In this document: positions 11,160 to 22,869 of the stretch, piece after piece
Layout: each line of letters begins with the position of its first letter
Numbering within the stretch: the first letter of the stretch is position 1
From: Liopterus haemorrhoidalis
Taxonomy: Eukaryota > Arthropoda > Insecta > Coleoptera > Dytiscidae
Assembly: GCA_963971575.1 (NCBI GenBank)
Contig: OZ020611.1
Location: 143,122,419-143,186,418 of the forward strand
Direction of reading: 5' to 3'
Length of the DNA stretch: 64,000 bases
Notes under the pieces: generated by a model
Told to the model about the DNA's origin: nothing
Seen by the model: the letters and a program-made list of their open reading frames with translations, nothing else
Databases searched by the model: none
Position numbers and translations under genes: made by a program

Positions 11160-12005
11160 CCCTTTAGCCTCATTGACAGAAGTTAAGATTATGCTGGCAG
11201 CAAGAGTACGTCATCTCAACGAAAGAAAAAGGCGCCGAAAGTAAACAAAATCTTCTTTTATTAACTTATCAGTGGTTCGATCATTTTTGTCTTTTTAGCT
11301 GTGGTCTTTTGAATGTCGAGCAACATCTTAAACCATATAACAGTCGCAAGTAGCATATATATTTTGTTGTTTGAGCAATTAGTGCAGAAAATGATGCTTC
11401 GCTGATACCTTGGGGAAATGACAGAAGTGTAAATTCTCCTGGTTTCTTTGCATAATTGATTTTAGGAATACAGGTATATAATAATATATTCTGTAACAAA
11501 GTTGGAATGAGAAAATTCGATGCGAGTGGAACATTCCGAGCGCGAGCGTAAGGAACCACGAGCATCGAATTTTCTCTTTCAACCGAGTCGCAGACCCTAC
11601 TTTCTCCACAACCACAAGAGAAAAAAAATAACAATTATTTTAACAAACATTTTATCTTAACAAATAATTTATATTACATAAAAAATTAATCAATTAACTT
11701 ATTTTTTTATTTATTGTTTATTTAATTGAATTTGCCGCACATCGACCACTATTTTGGTACTTTTTAGGAAGTTATGTTGAATTAATCTAATGTAAACATT
11801 GCATATATTTTAATATAACTCTACAAAAACAAATGACAACATGCATGGAATAGTTAATCCATAACAAGTGATGGAATGAAATACACGTAAAATGCATAAG
11901 GAGATAAGTGCTTTAGAATGACATTCCAATTCTTGTGTTGGAATATTAACTTTCTGTAGTCAAAATTGGTTTTAGAATTGATTAATTCTATAGTGGTGGT
12001 GGAGA
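11160..12005. other. No gene recognised apart from a strong hairpin
   Basis: Contains a 117-codon minus-strand open frame (11281-11634) with no recognisable domain and a 15-bp perfect inverted repeat at 11509-11576. The rest is AT-rich. Confidence 0.4.
11509..11576. repeat. 15-bp perfect inverted repeat (hairpin)
   Basis: GAGAAAATTCGATGC at 11509-11523 is the exact reverse complement of GCATCGAATTTTCTC at 11562-11576. A second short pairing (GTGG/CCAC) lies just inside, and the loop is GC-rich (GAGCGCGAGCG). Confidence 0.6.
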
Positions 12006-12187
12006 AAGTCTATTCCAAACGATTAGGCAGAAATAGATTTTCAAATCTTGTAATTTTTACAGATTGATTGAAGCTTTTGATCACATTGTTCAGGAAAAGC
12101 CTACTTCAATATATAAAAAAATAGCTAATGACAACTTAAAAAAATGATAATTCCAGTTAGTTCCGCCTAATCGCTTGGAATAGCCTG
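12006..12187. mobile_element. Old, internally deleted copy of the CAGTCTGTT MITE
   Basis: AAGTCTATTCCAAACGATTA at the left and TTCCGCCTAATCGCTTGGAA followed by TAGCCTG at the right are diverged forms of the ends of the four MITEs at 55.9-59.2 kb. It is 182 bp, less than half the length of those, and more diverged. Confidence 0.65.
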
Positions 12188-12210
12188 TAATTCTATACGT
12201 TTTTGATATA

Positions 12211-13135
12211 ACGGGTGTTTTTTTTAGAGGTATAGAACTTTAAGTTGGCATTACTGTTCAAGATGGCGACCGATTTAACAGCTGTCAAGTGATTTATTCT
12301 CAGTTTGGTTTGGCAATTCATCATGAATAGACTCACGCCTGAACAACGCTTGCAAATAGTGCAATTTTATTTCGAAAATAATGGTTCTGTGCGGAATACG
12401 TATCGCGCACTACGTCCATTTTATCGTCGACAAAATCGTCCATCAGAGCAGTTAATTCGATTAACCATGGAACGTTTTCGCACCACGTTTACTCTTATTG
12501 ATAACTCGCATCCCCAGAGACGCCGTACGGTGCGTACAGAAGAAGCTATTGGTACTGTAGAGCGTAGCATTGAGGAAGACCCGAATGAGTCCATCCGCCA
12601 TCGAGCACAGGAATTGGATCTGTGTCCATCCACTTTATGGAAGATTTTGCGGAAGGATCTTGGTTTGCGTGCTTACAAAATCCAACTCGTGCAAGAATTG
12701 AAGCCAAACGATCATCAAGCTCGTGCCACAATCGATTTATTGAAAGACACGTTTGGTGACCGCCTAATTTCACGTTTTGGACCTGTGAATTGGCCTCCAA
12801 GATCTTGTGATTTAACACCGCTGGACTACTTTCTGTGGGGCTATGTAAAGTCATTGGTCTATGCGGATAAGCCACAAACGCTTGACCATTTGGAAGACAA
12901 CATTCGCCGTGTTATTGCCGATATACGGCCACAAATGTTGGAAAAAGTCATCGAAAATTGGACGTCCAGATTGGACTACATCCGAGCCAGCCGTGGCGGT
13001 CATATGCCAGAAATCATATTTAAAATGTAATGCCACAAGATTATCTTTCGAATAAAAAAAAATTCATGTCAATCGAATAATCCATCGTTGTTTTATTGCA
13101 ATTTAAAGTTCTATACCTTTAAAAAAAACACCCAT
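12211..13135 (+). mobile_element. IS630/Tc1/mariner element, internally deleted, TA target site
   Basis: The termini are GGGTGTTTTTTTTAGAGGTA and (reverse complement of the right end) GGGTGTTTTTTTTAAAGGTA, each continuing TAGAACTTTAA: about 31 bp with one mismatch. TA flanks both ends (12209-12210, 13136-13137). At 925 bp it is shorter than the ~1.3 kb of full mariners, and the shortfall lies in the middle of the transposase. It sits 23 bp from an older MITE. Confidence 0.9.
12323..13030 (+). CDS. Mariner-type transposase with in-frame loss of the catalytic middle
   Basis: The 235-codon open frame starts at the ATG at 12323 (MNRLTPEQRLQIVQFYFENN), the usual start of this family; the upstream in-frame TTG at 12305 was not used. 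Residues 1-130 form the paired-type DNA-binding region: two helix-turn-helix units with LTPEQR...IVQFYFEN and LDLCPSTLWKILRKDLGL. At about residue 135 (ELKPNDHQ) it jumps to the segment ARATIDLLKDTFGD and then PPRSCDLTPLDYFLWGYVK, which holds the third catalytic Asp. The intervening ~110 residues with the first two Asp (normally in DEAHF and DGA contexts) are missing, yet no stop or frameshift appears. Family members are about 345 residues. It should bind its TIRs but not cut them. Confidence 0.88.
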   Translation: MNRLTPEQRLQIVQFYFENNGSVRNTYRALRPFYRRQNRPSEQLIRLTMERFRTTFTLIDNSHPQRRRTVRTEEAIGTVERSIEEDPNESIRHRAQELDLCPSTLWKILRKDLGLRAYKIQLVQELKPNDHQARATIDLLKDTFGDRLISRFGPVNWPPRSCDLTPLDYFLWGYVKSLVYADKPQTLDHLEDNIRRVIADIRPQMLEKVIENWTSRLDYIRASRGGHMPEIIFKM

Positions 13136-13149
13136 TATTTAACAGGAAA

Positions 13150-13440
13150 AGTTTCTTGAAAACTCTGCATTTATATTGTCAATTCCCTTTGTATTTTTCA
13201 AATTAAAAATCACGTCTTTTAATTTACCAATAGTTATTTCATCAAAATTCTATTTTACACTTGAAGAATTTACATGTTTTAATATGTCTGTTTCACTCTG
13301 ATCAGGAAATCTATTAAAAATATCTTGAATACCATCTACATAAAATTTATTTAATTTCTTGTTCATTCCGTGTGTTGTTATCAAAATTAATTTCTTTCGC
13401 TTCATAATTATTACTGCCCTTCACTAAAGACTAACTTTTT
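13150..13440 (-). pseudogene. LINE reverse transcriptase N-terminal fragment (probable)
   Basis: Minus-strand reading gives pieces such as SETDILKHVN and TIGKLKDVIFNLKNTKGIDN. This fits the motif preceding LINE reverse transcriptase domains (I..LK..K..GIDGI). It is frameshifted and stops occur. Weak but specific resemblance. Confidence 0.4.
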
Positions 13441-13485
13441 TCGAATTATTTTTATTATTATCTTTTTGCGGAACTCAGTTTATGA

Positions 13486-13905
13486 ACCACTGCTCTAGAA
13501 AAAATATTGCGTAGATAAAAATGATATTAATTTATAAATATTCTCGTTTACTCTGGCTGTAAAAAGATTGCAGGTCATAATACCACGAAATCGATATATT
13601 ATTAATAATTTAAAATGGGCAGAAAAAACCGCGCGTGCCTTATATGTTTAAATATTAATGTAAAAAATGTAATAAACAAGAGATTTCAGTTATAAGTAGA
13701 ACTTTTTAATTTTCCACTGAGCAGATAAGTATATCTACTGTACAGAATCAATCTTTTGAGATACCCTCACAAAATATCTAACATGGAATTATTGAAGTTA
13801 AATATACATCATTTGAAAATCATGATGGCCAGGAAATAATGGCAGTGTAAAAAGCACAGTTTAGTTGATGAAATTTGCAACAAATTTAATGATTTCTATT
13901 GAATT
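13486..13905 (+). repeat. Dispersed repeat X, copy 1
   Basis: Similar along most of its length to 29371-29845: both begin CTGCTCTAGAAAAAA and share ATTCTCGTTT, GGGCAGAAAAA and GGAATTATTGAA.TTAAATAT. In this copy the ATG of the short ORF seen at 29637 is lost. Function unknown. Confidence 0.6.
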
Positions 13906-13937
13906 CATCAGTATTATCATCATTTTATAAATATTAT

Positions 13938-14839
13938 AATAGGGGATAGACATGATTTTTTTAAATATTTTTATTATATTCCTCTTGTTGCATATAAGCA
14001 TAGAAAACAGTTCTGCATTTTTTTTCTACAACAGTTCTAATTTGAAGGCTTAAATAAATCATAAATGTATGTAGCGCGCTAAAACGACGTGTGACGTCAT
14101 ACCCCTTCTAAGTGACGCAGTACACTACTAGCCTACCCAGTGAACTGCGTATAGCCTACCCAGTCGTGAACTTATTTGCTTGTATAACTTTTATAGGTTA
14201 TGTAAAGTTAGAGTGATTTTAATTAAAATTTAGTTTAATTCTATAAAAACAATTTATACATGTTTACCGAATTAAATTTTATTTTAAAATATATAAAATA
14301 TGGAAGATCCAGGCCCCAGTATTTCGAAACATAGTCGAAAATATTGTTTAGTACCGATGTGCACAAATAGTTCAATTAGAAATCCAAAAACAATTACTTG
14401 ATGGCGAAAAACAACAGAAAAGGTGAAATTTGTGACTGAAAGCTATGAGGCGAAATAAAACCGATATTTCAGAAAAAAGTAAACTTTATGTAAGACCATT
14501 TTAATGTGACTACATATATTTTATAAATTATTTTAATAATAAATGCGTGAAAAATTGTTTAAAAACAAATACAAAACTCTCGAACAATACAATATACACA
14601 CGTAAAGGTTATGTTTAGTCTGTACCTGTGACGTCAAACCCCAGCAGTCTCAGTCGTATTTACTCGGCAACCTTCGCGCCGTGGAAGGCTTATTTCAAAT
14701 TTACAATATTTTAATTAAAAAATTTGGCTATAATATTAATTAAAATGTTATTTTTGTTTTGTTAGGTGACATAACTAACATTAAAATATCAAAAAAATTT
14801 AGTTTTAATGAAATATAAATTTTATGCGTATCCCCTATT
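13938..14839. mobile_element. ATAGGGGATA-TIR element, copy 1, with THAP exon
   Basis: The left end AATAGGGGATAGACATGATT and the right end (reverse complement AATAGGGGATACGCATAAAA) form imperfect TIRs. The left ~340 bp matches, inverted, the right part of the copy at 50318-51228; the right ~300 bp matches the left part of that copy. Copy 1 keeps, reading inward from the left, a THAP-domain exon (14300). Copy 2 keeps, reading inward from the other end, a different protein's first exon. Both are thus internal-deletion derivatives of a larger two-gene element. The target duplication could not be fixed (possibly TA). Confidence 0.75.
14300..14401 (+). pseudogene. THAP-domain protein, 5' fragment
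   Basis: The ATG at 14300 opens 33 codons containing SRKYCLVPMCTNSSIRNPKT, the start of a THAP C2CH zinc finger (C-x4-C then N-x-S and a Pro). A TGA follows at 14399 where a hydrophobic residue is expected. Beyond it, in shifted frames, come DISEKSKLYV and RPF, matching the later THAP pattern. THAP domains bind DNA and are the DNA-binding module of P-type transposases and of several TE-borne proteins. The copy is broken by the stop and by frameshift. It is read from the left terminus of the element inward, about 360 bp from the TIR. Confidence 0.62.
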
Positions 14840-15227
14840 TCAAATAAGAATCGCATTGCTAGATTATAAATTGGGTTTCTGTGGCATATTTTACACTGGT
14901 TAAAAAGGTCTGTAACCCTAGTTCTGTGTCAATTAGCCTTAACCCCCATGACACCGATTTGCAGTCTTTGTGCATTAAACACACCTACAGCGACAGTAAG
15001 CATCAAGAATCCAGAGGGAATAATGGCTTGAGCAGGTAGACACCAATTTTTTTGAAAGTTTGTCCTTGGGCTTTATTGATTGTCACAGCAATGGCAACTC
15101 TCAGCTGAAACAGGATCATAGTCTTTGAGATTGACATACGAGGGCTATTTTTTTTTCAATTTCCTTTGAATTAATAAAAACAAAAGGGTAACAAGAAAAA
15201 TTTTAATATATAAGAGTTACTCATACA

Positions 15228-15564
15228 TAGGGTGACCAGATTTCAGTGAAGGGAAACCGGGACGCAGGGCAAAAAAGGTCTTCACCTCCCAGATCCAAGT
15301 GAAGAGCAAAAAAAAGGTCCTCACCTCCCAAATCTAAGTGAAGAGCAAAAAAAAAAAGGTTCTCACCTCCCTAATCCAAGTGAAGAGCAAAAAAAAAATG
15401 TCCTCACCTCCCAAATTCAAGTGAAAAGCAAAAAAAAAAAGGTCCTCACCTTTCTTTTCTTACAAATGCAGAATTATGTAAAAACCGGGACAATCGACCG
15501 TCCCGAAAACATTTTTCGGCACACCGGGTGAATTGACCTAAAACCGGGACGGATGGTCAACCTA
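15228..15564. mobile_element. hAT-type MITE (TAGGGTGACC family) with internal minisatellite
   Basis: Ends TAGGGTGACCAG and GGTCAACCTA, flanked by the 8-bp duplication CTCATACA on both sides. The interior holds about five units of GGTCCTCACCTCCCAAATCC + AAGTGAAGAGC + A-run, and CCGGGAC motifs near both ends. A complete relative lies at 40860-41108. Confidence 0.85.
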
Positions 15565-16659
15565 CTCATACATCTAAATTATTTTTCAATGTAGTCGCAA
15601 CCATAATCAAGGCATTTGTCGTAACGGGAAAACAGTTTTTGTATACCCTTCTCATATCATGTTGCCGCTTGAGTTCTCAGCCAATCTTGCACACTGGTTT
15701 TTAGCTCCTCACTAGTGCTGAACCGCTTCTTTCCCAACCACACTTTCATCCTGGTGAACAAATGGAAATCGCTTGGTGCCAAATCCGAGCTGTAGAGCAA
15801 GGTGGCTGAATATCTCTCATCCGAAATTCTTGAGCAGTTCATTTGTTTGTGCTGTGGTATGAGGGCGTGCATTGTCACGAAGAAGGACAATGACTGATGA
15901 CAACATGCTACTCCTTTTTTCTGTATTGCTCTCCATAGACATCCAATTTTGAACCGTCGGCGCTCACGAATCAGTTTGTTCACTTTTTCGACAATCGGCC
16001 CGATTCTGTAAAAAGTTACTAGGTTAGTTGCTACGAAATAACTTTTATAGTAACTTTCTTATCAATCGCCAAACAATTGGTATTCTCCAAGCATAAGCAC
16101 AAGCAACGTTCTTATAACAAGTTATATTTAGTAACGTTGCTACAAAGAACCGTGAAGCTAGAAGCAGATTACGTTCTGCGCAGGCGAGGTATTCGTTTTT
16201 AATTGAGTTTGACAGCTATGTTGTGAGTTTCTGAGGTTAAACGAAAAATATTTTATAAACAAAATCAGAAAAAGAATTGCAAACAGATGGAAATTCTGTT
16301 GAATTTCCTGGAAAATAACCCGGTCATGGTCGGTGATACGAGTGTTTAAAAAATAATTGACAGGAACGAGTGGTGGTGCTGTGGTGATGTGGTTACTGTT
16401 TTCTATGTGGTGGTGCAAGTTATAGTCTAAATTTAAATGAATTGGGTGAAATACAGTTAAAGAAGTTCGGATAGCCATTGAACAGACGCGCACATAAAAC
16501 ATTGATCTGGGAAGGGTCCATTTCGAAAAAATATCTGTAATATAATACAAATGTATTGTTGTGTTTTTATGGAGAGGACTGGGTTTATATATTTATTTAA
16601 TTTTGATTATAATTTAATTTTTAGTAATAAAAAAGGTGATTCTTATTTGCAATCGCTTA

Positions 16660-17740
16660 GTTTTTATTTAATAAGTATTTGATTTTTCAAATCCTTGGGG
16701 GAGGGGGTCTGAACTCGTCGACCACCCCCTTGTGTGCGCGGCTTCTATTAACAGTCGTAGTTAATACATTTAAAAAATATTGTACTGTTATCTTCTTTAT
16801 ATATAAAAATGGATATTTGTGGCTATGTCCGGAAATTCTAACCCACTTCCAGATACGCTACCGAGTTGAAATTTTGCATACAGGTAGCAAATGGCTTCAT
16901 CATAACTAGAAAAATCGAAAATCTTAAAAAAGTCCCATCAGAAACGAGAAATTAATAATTTTGTTTTTAATTACATTCGACCATTGGTATATCTATCACA
17001 TATGCAGTGACCGGATAGGAATTTTCATTCAATAGTTGACTGTCTAACTGTATGAACATCGTGAGTGTTCGCTAAATATCGGAAGTGTTCGGCCCGAGAA
17101 TAAACTTTGCCAAAAGGTAAACATTGTAGAAAATAAAACCGGTGTTTGGTTACAGCTGATAATAAATTGTTATTGTTATTTAGCAAAACTTATGATTCGT
17201 GTATGTAGAGCGAGACATAAGCTGAATATCTGTTTTCTGGATAATTATTTTTAACGGAGTTTTCTTAACTTATTTTTATTATAATTATTTTTTTTTTCTA
17301 TCTTTTTTTTACGAATATTGATTTAAATGCGATTGATAGCCATATTTTTTCAGTGTGGGCTACTTGCTCATTCTTCTATTTTTGTTTTAAAACATCTATT
17401 TTCTGTATCTATAAAATAGAAAATATTCGGAAATTGTAACCCACATGGTGGAGTTTTTATGCAAATTTGATGAGTGTGGAAATTTGGTTTACAGGTAGAA
17501 AATGCCGTCTGTATAACGATAAAAAAAATCGCATTAGAAACGATATTCATGAATTTTGTTTTTATTTATATTTGGGCATTAACATAGTTTTGAGAAATAT
17601 TTAGTTGGATGGCTTTAGTGCAGCTTCGGACATCGTGCATTTTCGTGCGTAATTGTTATAACCCGAAGCCTGAGGTTGCATTTAGTTTACAGTCAGTCTA
17701 ACCTAAACAACTGTTGCCAACGGATGTATGTTTATTATCT
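16660..17740. repeat. Dispersed repeat with TATATAAAA.GG.TATTTGTGG units
   Basis: CTTTATATATAAAA...TGTGGCTATGTCCGGAAATT and the following ~150 bp recur at about 16793-16950, 17400-17560 (diverged) and 18580-18760, with a shorter form at 19085. No ORF of note. They look like non-autonomous Helitron-type or SINE-like repeats clustered inside the 6.3 kb element. Confidence 0.5.
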
Positions 17741-17745
17741 ATCTA

Positions 17746-20700
17746 TCTCTATATATATAAAAGCAAGTGTCCTGACTGACTGACTCATTCACTCATCACC
17801 GCCCAGTCCGAACCGCTGGGCCTAGGAACTTGAAATTTGGAGAGTATATTCGCTCCGTGACGTAAGCACCCACTAAGAAGGGATTTTTCGAAATTTCACT
17901 CCTAAGGGATGAAAAGGGGTGAAATGTAATTTCACGAATTCCTTAATATCTCTTAGGGCCGATGGGATATCGACTTAGTTTTTGCTTACAAGTATTACCC
18001 ATATAAATGCCGAAAAACCAATTTCGGTTTTTTGCCCTAATCAACCCCTAAAGGGGTGAATCTACAATCGGGGTGAATTTTACAACCCGTCTTATTTCCT
18101 GTGTTTGTTGAGTTATAAGGTTTCTTTTTGGCACATAAGTGTCTTTTTATAATATCTCGAAGTGGTTTTGACAGTTTTTTAAAATTTCACCCCTAAAGGG
18201 TGAAAAGGGGTGATATGTGATTTCAAGGTTTCTTTAATATCTCTTAGGACCAATAAGATATCGACTTGCTTTTTGCTTACAAAAATTACCCATATAAATA
18301 CCGAAAAACTAATTTCAGGATTTTGTTCTTATCAACCCTTACAGGGGTGAATCTACAATTGGAGTGAATTATACATCCCGTCGTATTTCCTGTGATTGTT
18401 GAGATGTGACATTACTTTTTGGCACATAGGTGTATTTTTAAAATATTTCGAAAAAGTTTTGACAGTTTTTTTTAAATTTCAGCCCCAAAGGGTGAAAAGG
18501 GGTGACATGTGATTTCAAGGATTCCTTAATATTTCTTAGGATCAATAAGATATCGACTTGGTTTTTTCTTACAATAATAATCTTTATATATAAAAGACAA
18601 TATTTGTGGCTATGTCCGGAAATTCTAACCCACTTCCAGATATGCTACCGAGTTGAAATTTTGCATACAGGTAGGGAATGCTTTCATCATAACTGGAAAA
18701 ATCGAAAATTTCAAAAAAGTCCCATCAGAAACGAGAAATTAATAATTTTTTTTTAATTATATTGGACCATCGAAGTATGTATGATGCGCTCAGCGAGATC
18801 GCGGGAATTTCGTTTCAATGGTTGTTTGGACAACTATAGTAAGTTCGTGAAACATCGTTCAATGTCGTTCGGCGCGATTCATCATTACTCTGCTCTAGCT
18901 GATAAGATTTATATATTGTTATTTAGTAAAATTTTTGATTAGTGTATGCAGAGCGAGACTAAAGTGGAGCACCTGTTTTCTGGTTTTTAATTTTAGGGCA
19001 TTTTTATGAACTTTGTTATTTTTATTTATTTATTTTTTTTTCTATTCTTTTATTTAAATGTTTAAATATAATAGTAAAATCTTTTATATATATAAAACAG
19101 AAAATCTGTGTGTACCGAGTTGGAATTTGGTATATAGGTAGGAAATACAGTCAATATAAGGAGGCAAATTGAAAATCAGAAGAAAAAAAATGGTATCACT
19201 TAAGACGTAGACTTAACAGAAAAATTGCTTATACAGTGAAACCTCTATCTATCGTTTTTGAAGGGACCTATTGAAATAAACTATGGATGCGGGAAAACAA
19301 TGAAAAACACATTAATACATATTTAAATGTTTAATATGTACGTACATATATATTCTAAATAAAATTTTAAATAAAAAATATCGTAACAAAATAAAAAAGG
19401 AAGCTGCATGCCGACAAAAAAAATTATACTTTGTATTGTATATAATCTTTCATCGTCATTTGCTTTTTGGCTTTTTATATTGCCGTAAGAAATCAATATT
19501 CTTTCGGTGTTACAAATTACATTTTTTTCGGCATCAGTTATCGAATGCGCATAAAAAAAGTTTTCAATTTGAAAAAACACGAAATTTGCTGCGTAATTTA
19601 AACGATGAATGCGGTAAAATGATACAGAGAGAAATGATCGATGCGATCTATTTTTGAGTGTTTTGTATGAAATTAATTCGGAACCGCAAGAAATAACGAT
19701 ATATACGGGAAAATTATTATTCGAGGAACGATAGATAGAGGTTTCACTGTAATAAGAAAACAAATATTTTTTTTTAATGATTTTTATTTTATTGGATTGA
19801 TTTACGGGAGTTACGAAGGGACAACCTAAAACTAAACTTTTGAAATATCTCATTTACTTTTGACTTAACAGCAAAAACGCACATGAGAAAAGCTGTTTAA
19901 AATAAAAATACAAATACATGTTATCCTTTAAAATTTTTCAATTGGTTAAGAAGCAGGGGAAGGGAGATGGGGGAGGTGCTAAAACTAAAATACTGGAAAT
20001 ATCTCGCTTATTATTTACTTTACATCAACAATTTATAAAGATAATTTATAAAGACTTTGATTGAAGAACGATTATTTTCTGTTTAGTGTAGCTTCTGAAT
20101 ATTTAGGGGGACAGAAGGAGCGCTACTTATAAACTTGAAATATCTCTTAATATTGACTTAACATTAAACATGTGTATAACAGAAGTTGTTACAATATCAA
20201 TAATATAAATAAATAAATAAACAAATCTTTTCTGTTTAATCTTCTTCTGTATATAGGTATATCATTTATAAAATTTTCTTGTATACATATGTATATAAAT
20301 ACATGACCTGACTGACTCATCAACGTTCAGCCCAAATCACTAGACCTAGAAACATGAAATTCGAGAAGTATATTTCCTCCATGTCGTAAGCGATCACTAA
20401 GAAGAGAATTTTCGAAATACGACCCCTAAGGGGCTGTTAAGTGATTTCAGGGATTCCTCAATATCTCTTAGGCCCAATGAGATATTGACTTAGTTTTTGC
20501 TTACAAAGGTTACACATACAAATGTTAAGAACTAAATTCAGAATTTTGTTCTAATCAACCCTTAAAGGGATAAATTTATTATGTATTCGGAGTGAATTAT
20601 AGAACCCTTCGTATTTCCTATGTATGTTGAGTTATAACATTGTGTTTTGGCATATAGATGTCTTTTTAAAATCTTAGAAACTTTTTGACAGTTTTCTTTT

Positions 20701-21854
20701 AAATTTTCACGCCTAAAAGGGTAAATTGGTATTTTTTATTCAATAGAACGCCCCCTGGACATAGAAACATGAAATTCGTGGAGGAAGGAATGTTCCTTCC
20801 ATGATGTGAGCACCTCTTAAGAAAGATTTTTTTTAAATTCGACCCCTAATGTGGTGAAATGTTTCTTTCACGGATTCCTCAATATCTCAGACCTACAATG
20901 AGATATCGACTTGGTTTTTGGTTACAAAGATTACCCATACACATGTACAAAAACGAGGTTCAGTATTTTGCTCTGATCAACCCATACAAGGCAAATCTAG
21001 ATTCAAGGATATTCATAAAACCCTTCAAGTGACCTGTTTCATTTCTTTTTGGCACATAGGCGTCTGTTTAAAATCGGTATATGTATTAAAACTCAAAAAC
21101 GGATAAACCGATTTTAGTGCTATTTGCAACAGCGTATTCCAAATTTGTCTGGAAAGATTTTAAGCTATATATCATCGCGGTAAGACACCAGGTTTCCGAT
21201 CAATTAAGAAATATTTAAACTATAAAAGATACACATATTCAAAATATACCTATATTAACGAATTTTGGGTTTAATATTGCAACAAAAATGTTCCCGAGGA
21301 TATATATCACAATTTTCTTTATTTTCATTTTAGACGACAACTGCAACGTTAAATTCGCTATTGAACATTATTGTAACCCCCTAAAGCAATGCGAAGAAAA
21401 CTTACTTCGGTGGCAAGAATATTTACTAACGAAAAAAAGTGCTCTGATCTATATAGGTACGATTTATAAATCAGGAATAATCACGAAGTAATTATAATAA
21501 ATATCATAAAAATTATAATAAATAATTTCGAAAGGTGCAACATAAAATGCTTTACGTGACTGGCGCTGCCTTTGGCAATGATTCTCACATGGGCATTTTC
21601 CTAGGTTAGCACATCGGGATACTTATACGTGTTGATATTAAATGTCTGTACTACCAATGTTTACAAAGAAATTCGTACTTAAATTATTTGTATAAGAAGC
21701 ACATATTAATACAATTGTAGATTAAAACAAATAAATATATTTGAATATAAAACGATTCGTAGCAACCAGTCTTGAACCGATTTCGAAATGGGCCAGATCT
21801 AAGCGGGCTACGACTACTTTATTTCGGTAGCGAAGCAGCGGGTACACTGCTAGT
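17746..21854 (+). mobile_element. Helitron-like element or cluster
   Basis: Begins TCTCTATATATATAAAAGCA and ends AGCAG-CGGGTACA-CTGCT-AGT: a short hairpin just before CTAGT, the arrangement of Helitron 3' ends. The inside is built of repeated ~300-400 bp blocks, each with GACTGACTCAT, CCTAGGAACTTGAAATTTGG, CCCCTAAAGGGGTGAA and ATATCTCTTAGG.CC.AT motifs (about 17770, 18170, 18470, 20310, 20740). No Rep or helicase coding was seen, so it is non-autonomous. Other repeats interrupt it near 18.6-20.3 kb. Confidence 0.5.
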
Positions 21855-22869
21855 ACTATTATAAAACAAATGTAAATAAACAAACAAAAAATAGAAATTG
21901 AAATAAAGAAATCGAAGAATTTTGTGCTATACAGAAAATAAAATAAAAATCCTTCTATAATTATTGTCTCTATGTTGCCCTTCATTGTAAAATGCTTGAA
22001 ATAATTTATTATTAAACAGAGAAATTGCGATTTTACACGATTTTAACAAGTTATTTAGAAGTTACTAAGTGTAGCAACTGCTTTCTGTTAGTTGTTATCC
22101 ATAATAACTTTCTTAGCAACTAATTACTAATTTCATAGCAACTTTTCTTTTACAGAATACGAATTTCGTGAAAGTTACTAAAATAGTTACTGACCTTGTA
22201 TTTAGCAACATTTATTGTAACTTTTTCGTAGTAACTTGCTTACAGAATTGGGCCGAATGTCTGTTGCTACGGACTTCTTTCCCTGACCCCCTTCCTCATG
22301 GACATCAGTTCGTCCTTCCCGAAAACGCCTACACCACTTTCACACTGCACTTATCACTCATAATGTTTTCCTCATACACAACACAATTCTCGATGAATTT
22401 CTGCCGCATTGTTGTCTTTTGCTTGTAGAAAACGCATTGCAGAGCGAATCTCGCATGCGGCGGGATCTTCGATTGTAGTATCCATAATAAAACAAAGCTC
22501 ACATCAAAACTACGGCAGGTAATGGCAAATGGATTGCCAAACACTACTTCGCAAAGGCCGGTTAACAATGGCAACTGTGTTTCCATTGCCAACCTAACAG
22601 AACTTGAAAAAAGATAGCCCTCGTATTTTGGCATGAATACAATACTACCTTTTCCAGCACTTGTTACGACCTCTAGTTTTTCACATTTTTTCATCAAATA
22701 GCTTACCACCAAGCGAACACCGTTTACTAAGCTTAAATTCAAATTCATATTTCTCATTTGCATAACGACAACATCAACAAATATTTTTTCCACTGAATCA
22801 TTAGAAATGACCGAGTCGACACTGCAGTATTCCACAATTAAATTTACAACTTGTTTATTTAGTTCCCAG

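Larger units (their letters stand above)
15996..22255. mobile_element. TIR element (CGGCCCGATTCTGTA), 6.3 kb with a nested Helitron-like copy
   Basis: Left end CGGCCCGATTCTGTAAAAAG; right end, reverse-complemented, CGGCCCAATTCTGTAAGCAA. AAT flanks both ends, a possible 3-bp duplication as in PIF/Harbinger. Subterminal AGTTACTA motifs recur at both ends. The mariner coding sequence is continuous across the insertion. Weak coding text at about 16280-16320 (MEILLNFLENNPVMV) resembles the start of DNA-binding proteins that accompany Harbinger elements. The interior is largely a Helitron-like block. Confidence 0.62.
15139..22623 (-). mobile_element. mariner copy split by a 6.3 kb insertion
   Basis: Terminal repeats CGAGGGCTATTTTTTTTTCA (left) and, reverse-complemented, CGAGGGCTATCTTTTTTCAA (right), with TA on both sides (15137-15138, 22624-22625). 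Transposase pieces on the minus strand: 22256-22481 gives EDPAACEIRSAMRFLQAK, the usual N-terminus of this mariner group; 15657-15983 gives SDLAPSDFHLFTRMK plus LGKKRFSTSEELK, containing the third catalytic Asp. With the insertion (15996-22255) set aside the element is about 1.2 kb, normal for mariner. It also hosts the hAT MITE 15228-15564. Frameshifts make it inactive. Confidence 0.8.

Noticed and set aside
10684..11173. Three overlapping minus-strand open frames repeating YFRSEDLF
   Set aside because: They are translations of the minisatellite in different frames; no start context or domain.
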